Origin: Planctomycetota bacterium
GTDB taxonomy: Bacteria; Planctomycetota; Phycisphaerae; WQYP01
Direction: 5' to 3'
Length of the DNA: 38,459 bases
Assembly (NCBI GenBank): GCA_021827645.1
Contig: JAKAVA010000018.1
Coordinates: 1-38,459, forward strand
Numbering within the stretch: position 1 is the first letter of the stretch; every line of letters begins with the position of its first letter. Made by a program: the position numbers and the translations under genes. Below are positions 1-7,864 of this stretch, piece after piece. The notes under the pieces were generated by a model. The model had not been told where the DNA came from and did not search any database. It saw nothing but the letters and a program-made list of their open reading frames with translations.

Positions 1-277
1 CGCGCCGAGACTCAATCCAGCCATGGAGACTAACCGTCTGCAAACACGACACTTACGACCTCCACCCCCGCAATCCCGCGCCGGTCCTTGAATAATCCGG
101 GCTCTGTGCAATCCCGACCGGCAAACCCGGATGAGCAGAATGCCTGTCCCAAGTTATCTGAGTTGAATCCAGCCTATCGTAATCGGTGACGCGGAACTGC
201 AGAAATCGCTGCGGCGGCCCTGTTTGCGCCCGGCTCGTGCAGCTCCCCTGTTCCCCCGATCAACTATCGCGTTTTCG

Positions 278-327
278 CCGGCTCCGCCAGCCCGTATCTC
301 ACGCGAAGCCAAGAGGGGCGGAGCCGG
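278..327. repeat. Inverted repeat, 11-bp arms
   Basis: CCGGCTCCGCC at 278-288 is the exact reverse complement of GGCGGAGCCGG at 317-327, with a 28-nt loop. No T-run follows on either strand, so a simple intrinsic terminator is unlikely. It could be the remains of a hairpin downstream of a gene outside the window, or a structured RNA. Confidence 0.5.
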
Positions 328-403
328 TACGAAAATGCGTGAGGATTTGCGCCAACACCTCGGCGAACCTTCTTCATCTCAGCGGCGAAAAAAAAACTAT
401 ACC

Positions 404-421
404 ATCGTGCGGCCGCACGAT
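404..421. promoter_or_regulatory. Perfect 18-bp palindrome (possible operator)
   Basis: ATCGTGCGGCCGCACGAT is a gapless perfect palindrome and directly follows an A-tract with ACTATACC. It lies 127 bp before the nadC start. A gapless palindrome is typical of a dimeric repressor site; no regulator is encoded nearby, so its ligand is unknown. It contains a NotI-type core, which alone could explain eight of the bases. Confidence 0.35.
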
Positions 422-536
422 ACCTGCGTGCTCTGCTTTCAATTCTCTCCCGCCGCGCCGCGGGCTGCCTGCGTCACCACCTCTCCGTCGATTGAAATGG
501 TCGTCGTAGAAAGTCCCCCGATCGCCGTCGCCCGGT

Positions 537-542
537 TACAAT
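537..542 (+). promoter_or_regulatory. -10-like hexamer for leaderless nadC
   Basis: TACAAT matches the sigma-70 -10 consensus at five of six positions and ends 6 nt before the nadC ATG, which would put the transcription start on the A of ATG. No good -35 is visible 16-18 bp upstream and no Shine-Dalgarno precedes the ATG. Confidence 0.35.
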
Positions 543-548
543 GCTGAC

Positions 549-1490
549 ATGAGTGCAGATCCGCTCGCAGTACATCCGCCGCCGCTGGACGCTCACATCC
601 GCGAACTTATTGGTTTGGCGGTAACGGAAGACATCGGCCACGGTTCGGGCGCGGCGGGCGATCCCACAACGGAACTTTCGATTGATCCGCACTGGACCGC
701 CGCCGGTGCACTGGTGGCGCGGCAACCTGGTGTGGTGGCGGGAACGTTTTTAATACCCGAAATATTGGCTCATTATTCCAAGGACCTGATCTGGAAGCCG
801 CTACGTCCCGACGGCGAGGCTGTTGCCACCGGAACTCGTCTTGGCGTCATTTCCGGTCCCGTTCAGCGCATGCTGAGTGCTGAGCGTGTGGTGTTGAATT
901 TTGTTTCGCATCTCTCGGGCGTCGCAACCCTGACTCGCGCGTACGTTGATTGTGCCCGAAGCCATGCTCCCGTCGCCGGCAAGCCCGTTATCTGCGATAC
1001 CCGCAAGACCATGCCCGGTTTCCGCGTGCTTGAAAAATATGCCGTGCGCTGCGGTGGGGGCGTGAATCATCGCATGGCACTTTTCGATGGCGTGATGCTT
1101 AAGGATAATCATATCGCCGCCCTGACCCGACGGTTTAACTCGCCAATGGCGCTGACGGAGATCGTTCGACACGTGCGTAACAGCTTGCCGCAGCATATGC
1201 CGATGTGGCTGGAGATTGATTCATTGGATCAACTTCCGGCGGCGATTGCAGGCGGACCGGATATTATTCTACTGGATAATATGTCGGCCAAAGAGGTTAA
1301 GCGGGCCGTGCTGGAACGCGACCGATTGGCACCGGATGGCCAGCCTTTGCTGGAAGCCTCGGGCGGCATCCATCTGGAAAATCTGCCGGACTATGCCCGC
1401 ACCGGTGTCGACCGGATCAGCATCGGCGCCATCACTCACTCCGCACCGATCTTGGACGTTGGATTTGACATGGAACCGGATCGGTCATGA
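549..1490 (+). CDS. nadC: Nicotinate-nucleotide pyrophosphorylase (carboxylating), quinolinate phosphoribosyltransferase
   Basis: Makes nicotinate mononucleotide from quinolinate and PRPP, releasing CO2, in cytosolic de novo NAD synthesis. The 313-residue length is normal to slightly long for the family. The family signature is clear at about residues 150-188: DTRKTMPGFRVLEKYAV, then GGGVNHR and LKDNH, which bind the quinolinate carboxylates and PRPP. The C-terminal barrel strands ILLDNMS, EASGGI and DRISIGAITHS are also present. The ATG at 549 has no Shine-Dalgarno but sits 6 nt after a TACAAT hexamer, so leaderless translation is likely. The stop codon overlaps the birA start by 4 nt (ATGA), so the two are probably co-transcribed and translationally coupled. 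nadA and nadB are not in the window. Confidence 0.96.
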   Translation: MSADPLAVHPPPLDAHIRELIGLAVTEDIGHGSGAAGDPTTELSIDPHWTAAGALVARQPGVVAGTFLIPEILAHYSKDLIWKPLRPDGEAVATGTRLGVISGPVQRMLSAERVVLNFVSHLSGVATLTRAYVDCARSHAPVAGKPVICDTRKTMPGFRVLEKYAVRCGGGVNHRMALFDGVMLKDNHIAALTRRFNSPMALTEIVRHVRNSLPQHMPMWLEIDSLDQLPAAIAGGPDIILLDNMSAKEVKRAVLERDRLAPDGQPLLEASGGIHLENLPDYARTGVDRISIGAITHSAPILDVGFDMEPDRS

Positions 1491-2332
1491 ATCAGGCGCT
1501 TCATGCTCAAAGCTTTTACCCCCTTGATCCGGCGTGGACGGAATTTGAATCAGCGCTGGAATCGGCGGCGTCGGCGCAGGGCATATTTTCCGGACTGAAA
1601 GTACGGGTCTTCGACACCATCGAGAGCACCAACGACCTCTGCACCGCGGAGGCCCAACGTGGTACACGTGGACCGCTGGTCGTACTAGCCGATCAGCAGA
1701 CGGCGGGTCGCGGCAGGCAGGGGAGTCGATGGAAATCGCCGCCGCATTGCAATCTGCTGATGAGTGTCATGCTCCATGTGCGGGGACTTGGAGACGATCT
1801 GCTGGCGCTGGCGGCCTCGCTCGCCGTCGCCGACGCCATCGAGCGAGCCGCACCGGCCATGCCTGTGGAATGTCGGCTCAAATGGCCCAACGATATTCTG
1901 CTTGCGGAGCGGAAAGTCGCGGGTATTTTAATTGAAAAGCCTGTTACAAAGGGTTCCGATCTTGCCGTCATCGGTATCGGGGTGAATGTGAATCAGACGG
2001 CATTTCCACCGGAACTCGCCGAACATGCCGTGTCAATGGCGATGATCTGCGGAGGACCACTTTCCCGCTTTTCGCTCTCTCGGGAATTGCTTTTGGCGCT
2101 GCATCACCGGCTGGGACCGGCAACTGATAAAAATGAAATCGCGGCCGCCTGGAAGGCCCGATGCGATATGCTGGGCCGGCGCGTGTCGCTTGAAACCGGC
2201 GGTGTTGTCATCAGCGGAATTGTGGCGGATATCGATCCATTTGAAGGATTGGTGCTGCGGCAGGACAATGGTGTCCTGCGGATGTGTCATGCCGCATCAA
2301 GCCGGATGGTGCGCACCCTGCTGGCGACTTGA
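1487..2332 (+). CDS. birA: Biotin--[acetyl-CoA-carboxylase] ligase
   Basis: Activates biotin with ATP and attaches it to the carrier domain of biotin-dependent carboxylases. Visible motifs are the adenylation loop GRGRQGSRWKSP (about residues 78-89), KWPNDILL, the central lysine motif KVAGILIE and IGIGVNVNQ, followed by a small C-terminal beta domain. The protein has 281 residues and no N-terminal helix-turn-helix, so it is the short, non-repressor type. About 40 residues precede the catalytic core (which starts near VRVFDTIESTND) and do not look like a DNA-binding domain. The start overlaps the nadC stop by 4 nt, which fixes the start. No DNA-binding autoregulation is expected. Confidence 0.94.
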   Translation: MNQALHAQSFYPLDPAWTEFESALESAASAQGIFSGLKVRVFDTIESTNDLCTAEAQRGTRGPLVVLADQQTAGRGRQGSRWKSPPHCNLLMSVMLHVRGLGDDLLALAASLAVADAIERAAPAMPVECRLKWPNDILLAERKVAGILIEKPVTKGSDLAVIGIGVNVNQTAFPPELAEHAVSMAMICGGPLSRFSLSRELLLALHHRLGPATDKNEIAAAWKARCDMLGRRVSLETGGVVISGIVADIDPFEGLVLRQDNGVLRMCHAASSRMVRTLLAT

Positions 2333-2390
2333 CCAGAATTTTGGGTTAATATTCCGGTGAGGTTAGTGTGCGTTTGCGGAAGGGTTGCCG

Positions 2391-2915
2391 ATGAAGTTGA
2401 AAGTATTTTGGGTGGGTGCGGCCATTACGGCCGTTGCTGTCATGGGACTGCTTACCGGTTGCAGCAGTGATAATCAGCCGGTGCGGTCCTCTCCGTTTGC
2501 TCAGGCCTACCGGCGTGGGCAGATTTATGAAGTTCAGTCGCCTCTTCTGCTCTGGTCACGCCCGGCCCGGCGCAAAGCGCTCTTTGCGCCTCTGCCCTCA
2601 AGCCGATGGTCAGAGTACTATCTCGATTTTCCCGGTGATCTGCCGTTTGATCCGCCCACCATTGACGATTGGGTCAATCATCCCGCTGCCTACTCCGCAC
2701 GCATCAAGGGTGTCATCAAGCCGGGGGTGAAGATTCAGGCCTTGTTCCTGGGGACAAGTAATCGCTCTCTCGCTGCCGGGAGCTATGCCTACTTTGAAAT
2801 TCTCACCGGTACTTTTTCGGGCTTTGTGGTAGACGGGTCGCTGGTGTCTGAATTGGGTCAACCGAACGGATATGCACCCCATGTGGACCCGCGTTTCCTC
2901 AAACCGGTGCAATAA
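2391..2915 (+). CDS. Small lipoprotein of unknown function
   Basis: A 174-residue protein with a lipoprotein signal: MKLK, a hydrophobic stretch, and a lipobox LLTGC near residue 25. The ATG at 2391 follows GGAAGGG with a 6-nt gap, so it is preferred to the TTG two codons upstream. The mature part has short beta-type stretches (YEVQSPLLLWSRP, IKPGVKIQALFLG, YAYFEILTGTFSGFVVDGSLV) that suggest a small beta-rich domain. No known family was recognised. It follows birA by 58 nt and may be in the same transcript. The lipobox makes membrane anchoring likely; the role is unknown. Confidence 0.75.
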   Translation: MKLKVFWVGAAITAVAVMGLLTGCSSDNQPVRSSPFAQAYRRGQIYEVQSPLLLWSRPARRKALFAPLPSSRWSEYYLDFPGDLPFDPPTIDDWVNHPAAYSARIKGVIKPGVKIQALFLGTSNRSLAAGSYAYFEILTGTFSGFVVDGSLVSELGQPNGYAPHVDPRFLKPVQ

Positions 2916-2973
2916 AAGAGGCTGATCCGGCTTTTCACCATGGCCCCATGCAGCCCGGTTACGGTGGTAAACC

Positions 2974-2982
2974 TGTGGATAA
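2974..2982 (-). promoter_or_regulatory. Perfect DnaA box upstream of dnaB
   Basis: TGTGGATAA is the exact complement of the consensus DnaA box TTATCCACA. It lies 20 bp upstream of the candidate dnaB -35. About 0.3 perfect 9-mers are expected by chance in a window this size, so the site is suggestive because of its position but not proven. No cluster of boxes is seen, so it is not an origin. Confidence 0.45.
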
Positions 2983-3001
2983 CCTGTCTCCTGCGCCTCA
3001 A

Positions 3002-3030
3002 TTAACGTTTGCGTTGATTTTTGGTACGCT
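3002..3030 (+). promoter_or_regulatory. Candidate dnaB promoter
   Basis: TTAACG (3002-3007), a 17-bp spacer and TACGCT (3025-3030) form a moderate sigma-70-type promoter (4/6 and 3/6 matches). The start point would be near 3037, leaving a leader of about 33 nt with a strong Shine-Dalgarno. Confidence 0.35.
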
Positions 3031-3069
3031 CATGGTGGGTGTGGGATGCCCCCACCCGGAGGAACTGTC

Positions 3070-4467
3070 ATGGATGTAAGGACCAGCCGCGCCCGACCGC
3101 TGGATAGTGCAAAAAGCACCCCGGAATTTGACCGTCTGCCGCCGCACGACCCCGATGCGGAAGCTTCGCTTCTCGGTTCCATGCTCATTGATCCGCAGGT
3201 GATCGGTGAGGTCTGCATGATTCTCGATAAGCCGGACGCTTTTTTCTCGCGTCAAAATCAGATCGTCTTCCAGGCCATGCTGGAACTTTTTGAAATGAAC
3301 ACCGGCATCGATGCTGTGACGCTGCTGGATCAAATTGCAAAAAACGGTGTACTTGAACAGGTAAGCCCGGAATATATTCAGTCGCTGATCGATACCGTGC
3401 CGTCGGCCGCGAATGCGGCATATTACGCCCGGATCGTTCGTGATAAAGCGCTTTTGCGGCAGTTGATTTCCGTCTGTACCAGCACGCTGACCGATTGCTA
3501 TCAGGCCGGCGACGAGGCCAAGATCATCCTCGACCGTGGCGAGAAGCGAATCTTTGATCTGGCGCAGCAGAAAATCAGCGGCAATGCGGCGGCCCTTTCA
3601 GATGTTCTCCAGGAAACGTTTGAGATGCTCGATCGCCACACCGGTGAGCATTTAACCGGCATCGCCTCGGGTTATCTCGAACTCGATAATCTCACCTGTG
3701 GTTTCCAGCGTGGTGAGATGATCATCATCGCTGCACGCCCCAGCGTCGGCAAAACTGCGCTGGCGATGAATATCGTGGAACATGTCGGGGTGGACCTTCA
3801 AAAGCCCGTTCTGGTCTTTTCACTTGAAATGTCCAAGCAGCAACTCGCCCAGCGGATGCTCTGTGCACGCAGTGGCGTTGATTCTCATAAGCTGCGTTCA
3901 GGAACCCTTTCTCAGGATGACCGGACCAAGCTGACCATGGCGGTCGGCGAGCTTTCAGAGGGTAAAATTTTTATTGACGACACCCCCGGGCTCACCGCTT
4001 TAGACCTGCGGTCCAAAGCCCGGCGGCTCAAGCAGCAGCAGAGCATCGAGATGGTGGTGATTGATTATCTTCAATTAATGGAAGCGCCCCGTGAAGAAAG
4101 CCGCCAGCAGGAAATCAGTTCCATCAGTCGGAGCATCAAGGCGCTGGCACGCGAACTTGACGTGCCGGTCATCTGTCTTTCGCAGCTCAACCGCGAATCG
4201 GAAAAGGATAAACGCTTGCCGCGCACCAGCGATCTGCGCGAATCGGGCAGTATTGAACAGGATGCCGACGTCGTCATGCTGCTGCACCGGGAATCCGTCC
4301 TGCATCGCGGAGATGAGGATTGGGCAATGGAAAATCCTGATAAACTCAACGAGGCCAAGCTCATTATCGCCAAGCAGCGCAACGGGCCGTGTGATACCGT
4401 CACGCTCACCTTCCTGTCGGAAAGTACGCGTTTCGTCAATTATCATCCCAGCCCGGCGTCGTATTAA
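3070..4467 (+). CDS. dnaB: Replicative DNA helicase DnaB
   Basis: Hexameric 5'-3' helicase that unwinds DNA at the replication fork and works with primase. The N-terminal primase-interacting domain starts at PHDPDAEASLLGSMLIDP (about residues 25-42). The RecA-like domain has Walker A ARPSVGKTAL (residues 222-231, K228), the helicase motif SLEMSKQQLAQRML, Walker B VVIDYLQLM, LSQLNRESEKDKRLPRTSDL and the C-terminal AKQRNGP motif. Length is 465 residues, normal for DnaB, with no intein. An in-frame ATG lies at 3046, but GGAGGAA at 3058-3064 is correctly placed only for the ATG at 3070, so that start is chosen. A DnaA box and a promoter candidate lie just upstream. Confidence 0.96.
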   Translation: MDVRTSRARPLDSAKSTPEFDRLPPHDPDAEASLLGSMLIDPQVIGEVCMILDKPDAFFSRQNQIVFQAMLELFEMNTGIDAVTLLDQIAKNGVLEQVSPEYIQSLIDTVPSAANAAYYARIVRDKALLRQLISVCTSTLTDCYQAGDEAKIILDRGEKRIFDLAQQKISGNAAALSDVLQETFEMLDRHTGEHLTGIASGYLELDNLTCGFQRGEMIIIAARPSVGKTALAMNIVEHVGVDLQKPVLVFSLEMSKQQLAQRMLCARSGVDSHKLRSGTLSQDDRTKLTMAVGELSEGKIFIDDTPGLTALDLRSKARRLKQQQSIEMVVIDYLQLMEAPREESRQQEISSISRSIKALARELDVPVICLSQLNRESEKDKRLPRTSDLRESGSIEQDADVVMLLHRESVLHRGDEDWAMENPDKLNEAKLIIAKQRNGPCDTVTLTFLSESTRFVNYHPSPASY

Positions 4468-4841
4468 GGGTGATTGACGAGATCGGTCGGCTCCGAAGTC
4501 CATCCTCCGGTGAATTCCACCGTCGGCTTCAGGCGGCGAGGTCGTCCCTCAAACGATGCGGGGATAACAGACTCAATTGCGTCTTTCGCTGGAGGGAGGT
4601 ATCTTTCGCGTCAACCGTATGTAGGGGCCGAGAGTTCGGTCACAGAGGCGGCTGCTTTCGGCGGATGGCGGATAGACATCGGGCGGTGTTTGGCGGCGGC
4701 TACAGGTAATTCATCCGTGCGTCCTGCTGTAACCCATCTGCATAGATTCAGTGACGCATTGTACATACCGTGTGATGCGTAGGTTCAAGTGGCGGCCTTT
4801 GGGCGGTGGAAAACGATAGTCAGCTAACAAGGAAGGTGTCT
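4468..4841. other. Intergenic region between dnaB and the autotransporter gene
   Basis: No gene is supported in these 374 nt. The short frames have no ribosome binding sites and no recognisable protein features. A loose inverted repeat (ACGCAT at about 4753, ATGCGT at about 4774) brackets a TGTACATACC segment that could hold a -10. AAGGAAGG just before 4842 is the ribosome binding site of the next gene. No intrinsic terminator was seen after dnaB. Confidence 0.45.
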
Positions 4842-7781
4842 ATGATTCGCAGGTTCGCATCGGATAACCACAGAAGCGGCGGCCGATGGCCCGGATTTAC
4901 TCCAGTGGCGCGGCGCCGGGCAGCTATTGCCATGGTGCTTGGCACTGCGGTCATCCCCATCATCGGTGGCCTTCCGGGGTCCGGCCGGGCCTCGGCCAGT
5001 ACCGTCCCCACCATCAACTGGGCCGGGTATGCGGCCGCAGCCTCGGGCGGCAATGCGTTCACGTACATTTCAGGCGGATGGACCGTGCCTGCAATTACCA
5101 GTGGCTCATCATCAACCGGCAGCTATTCATCCATCTGGGTGGGGATTGATGGTTTCAATAACCAAACTCTGGAACAGACCGGTACCGAGGCCGATTACTA
5201 CAATGGCAGGCCGCACTACTTTGCTTGGTGGGAAATACTCCCCGCCCCGGAAACCCCCATCAGTAACATGGCGATATCACCGGGAGATCGGATGTTCGCC
5301 AGCGTACGGTACATCGGCGGTGGCAATTTCGTGCTGAGCCTCGATGATCTGACGACCAACACGAGCTTCACAACCACCCAATCCAACCCGTCTGCACCCC
5401 GTTCCTCCGTCGAATGGATTGCCGAAGACACGCAGGTTAATGGTAGCGTTGGTGCATTGGCGAATTATGGCAGCGTTAAATTTAACAGCACTACGGCGTC
5501 GGTGAATGGTTCTTCTCCCGTCCCCATCAGTTCTCTTGCCGGTTACTCAAGTGTTGTATTGATACCCACCTCCAGTTCAAACTTTGGTGCCTATCCGTTT
5601 CCGCTCAACAGCAACGGACAGGGGTTCAACGTGACGGTGACGCCGCCGTCGGCCAGCACGCTCATCTGGTCGCCGACCGGATCTGCTGCCGGCAACGACA
5701 CCTCCGGAAATTGGGATACGACGACCACCAGTTGGGTCGGAGCCAACGGCGGCAGCGCCTGGACCACCGGTGATTGGGCCGAATTTGGGGCCGGTACCAC
5801 ATCATCGGCCACCATCACCCTGCAGGCGGCGATCTCGGCGGCGGGAATTGCGTTTAATCCGGGCGGACCACCGTCCGGCGGGAATTATTACACCATTGCC
5901 AGTGCCGGTGCCGGCGATACGCTCACGGTTACCGGTGGGGCGATATTGGCCAATTCCAACGATGAAATTTCCGCCCCAATCGACTTCACCAATGGACTGG
6001 TACTCAGCGGTATCGGCACGCTCACCCTCACTGGCTCCAATACCAATACCGTCGGCACGACCATCAATCCCGGCGCCTCATTGCTGGTGAATTCCGGTGC
6101 GGCTTTCGGCACCGCCGCCGTGCAGGATTTCGGCACGCTCGGAATTGCCGGTGGCACGGGCAATCTCACGATCTCCAATAATCTCACCGAGGGCCAGTCG
6201 GGATCGCTGGTTGTCCGTGTGGGTGGACCTCAGAGCGGACAATCCGATCACTACACGATCAACGGAACCGCGGCAATCGACGGTAATATCACCGTCACCC
6301 TGCAAAATCGGTACGTGCCTGCCAATGGTACCTCTCTTAATGTACTGACCGCAGGCACCTTAACTGGAAATTTCTCATCGCTCACTTTCACCCAGCATCC
6401 GATTGATCTTTTCGCTACCACAACCGCTACACCATCAGATATTAATTTGCTCTTTACCATACAGATGCCGTCTCTGGTCCCCTTCGCCCTGACGCCCAAT
6501 CAGACCGCCGTTGCGCAATATCTGGATTCCACCGACGGCTACAACGGCCAATCGAACCCGTCTTCAGCGTATCTGCAGCTGATCAACGCCATCGGCAGCC
6601 AGTATTCGGCTCAGATTCCCTATACACTCGACCTGCTCTCTCCGATTGATTTTCAGGCATTTCCGCAGGTGGCGATTCAGAACGGAATCAATCTGGATCA
6701 GACGATCAGCAGCCATCTGCTCAATCTGGATGCGGGTGCGACGGGGTTTGACAGTTCCGGTTTCACCATGCTCAATCCGGGGCAGCAGGGGGGCAGTTCA
6801 CTGACGCTGGATCAGATGCTGCGAGATCAATCCCGCATGGTCACGCTGGATGCCGGTCTGCCGTCGTATCTGGCGTATCCGGCCGCCAATCCGTACAGTC
6901 CGTCCGCCGGCGGTCAGAATTGGAGCGCGTTCATCACGGGGGCTGCACAGTTTGACAGCTATGCCGACACCAGTTCCATCGGCAGTTCCAATGTAACCAC
7001 GGAAAATGCCACCCTCGGTGCCGATTACGCCTTCTTCAAATTTCTCTCCGTGGGCGCATTCTTCAACTACGATCACAGCGATATCAATCTGGACAGCTTC
7101 GGCTCCACCGGTGCGGTCGATGGTTATACGCCCGGTGTGTATGCGGATTTGCATGGGGCCCATTGGTTTCTGGATGGCATGGCGGCGTACACCTACATGG
7201 ACAACAGCGAAACACGGAATATTGCCATCAATAGTTATTCCGCTGCGGCACACGGGAATTTTTCGGGCAGTAGCTACAACGGGTCGGCCGATTTGGGTTA
7301 CCGGCTCTATTCCACCTCCCACAACCCCTATTCACCGCTGCAGGGCTGGACCCTGATCCCGATGATATCGCTGGGGTATACGCACGCCGATTTCAACAGT
7401 TTCAGTGAAACGGGTGGCGGAGTGGCAGGATTGAATGTAAGTTCGATGAGTGCCGATTCATTCCGATCGATGCTCAGTGCAACGTTTCTCTACACGATTC
7501 ATCTCTCGCATCAGTCGACGCTGGTTCCGGGCATCTTATTGGGCTGGCGGCATGAATATCTGAATAATTCTCGGGGGATTACGGCCCAGTTGCAGGGTGC
7601 CGGGACCGGAAATTTTACGGTGAATACGGCCTCGCCATCGCGTGATGTGGCGGTGATTGCCCCATCGCTGAATGTCAATTTCAATAAAAACGTCAGCGGC
7701 TTTGTGGATTATGAGTTGGATCTGGGTTCAAACAAGTTCCAAGCCCAGCAGGTATTTGCAGGCCTGGCCGTTTCATTCTGA
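4842..7781 (+). CDS. Autotransporter with G1 (eqolisin-like) glutamic peptidase passenger
   Basis: A 979-residue exported protein in three parts. After a long signal (RRR at 24-26, hydrophobic 27-46, cleavage near 50-53), residues about 55-267 match peptidase family G1: NWAGY (59-63), GWTVP, SSIWVGIDG, a Gln in LEQTGTE (Q112), YFAWWEILP, SPGDR and SSVEWIAE (E191). Q112 and E191 fit the Gln/Glu catalytic pair of scytalidoglutamic peptidase, with similar spacing. Residues about 272-540 are Gly/Thr/Asn-rich repeats like the autotransporter-associated beta strand. Residues about 690-979 look like an autotransporter barrel and end in GLAVSF with a terminal Phe. AAGGAAGG precedes the ATG at 4842; an upstream in-frame start is less likely. 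Expected to work at the cell surface, probably at low pH as family members do. The fusion is unusual. Confidence 0.85.
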   Translation: MIRRFASDNHRSGGRWPGFTPVARRRAAIAMVLGTAVIPIIGGLPGSGRASASTVPTINWAGYAAAASGGNAFTYISGGWTVPAITSGSSSTGSYSSIWVGIDGFNNQTLEQTGTEADYYNGRPHYFAWWEILPAPETPISNMAISPGDRMFASVRYIGGGNFVLSLDDLTTNTSFTTTQSNPSAPRSSVEWIAEDTQVNGSVGALANYGSVKFNSTTASVNGSSPVPISSLAGYSSVVLIPTSSSNFGAYPFPLNSNGQGFNVTVTPPSASTLIWSPTGSAAGNDTSGNWDTTTTSWVGANGGSAWTTGDWAEFGAGTTSSATITLQAAISAAGIAFNPGGPPSGGNYYTIASAGAGDTLTVTGGAILANSNDEISAPIDFTNGLVLSGIGTLTLTGSNTNTVGTTINPGASLLVNSGAAFGTAAVQDFGTLGIAGGTGNLTISNNLTEGQSGSLVVRVGGPQSGQSDHYTINGTAAIDGNITVTLQNRYVPANGTSLNVLTAGTLTGNFSSLTFTQHPIDLFATTTATPSDINLLFTIQMPSLVPFALTPNQTAVAQYLDSTDGYNGQSNPSSAYLQLINAIGSQYSAQIPYTLDLLSPIDFQAFPQVAIQNGINLDQTISSHLLNLDAGATGFDSSGFTMLNPGQQGGSSLTLDQMLRDQSRMVTLDAGLPSYLAYPAANPYSPSAGGQNWSAFITGAAQFDSYADTSSIGSSNVTTENATLGADYAFFKFLSVGAFFNYDHSDINLDSFGSTGAVDGYTPGVYADLHGAHWFLDGMAAYTYMDNSETRNIAINSYSAAAHGNFSGSSYNGSADLGYRLYSTSHNPYSPLQGWTLIPMISLGYTHADFNSFSETGGGVAGLNVSSMSADSFRSMLSATFLYTIHLSHQSTLVPGILLGWRHEYLNNSRGITAQLQGAGTGNFTVNTASPSRDVAVIAPSLNVNFNKNVSGFVDYELDLGSNKFQAQQVFAGLAVSF

Positions 7782-7864
7782 TGTTTCAGCCGTCCGTTGG
7801 CATCGGCGATCTGGCCACCGACAGGTTTGCGATTTGCGTGCCGCGGACTCCGCCGGGCTGCCGC

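Larger units (their letters stand above)
1..548. other. Non-coding region upstream of nadC
   Basis: No convincing gene is seen here. The open frames are short, rich in Arg, Pro and Cys, and overlap one another. Two structured elements (278-327 and 404-421) are listed separately. An ATG on the minus strand at 24 could open a gene that runs off the left edge, but only eight codons are visible and there is no clear ribosome binding site, so it is not called. Confidence 0.5.
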
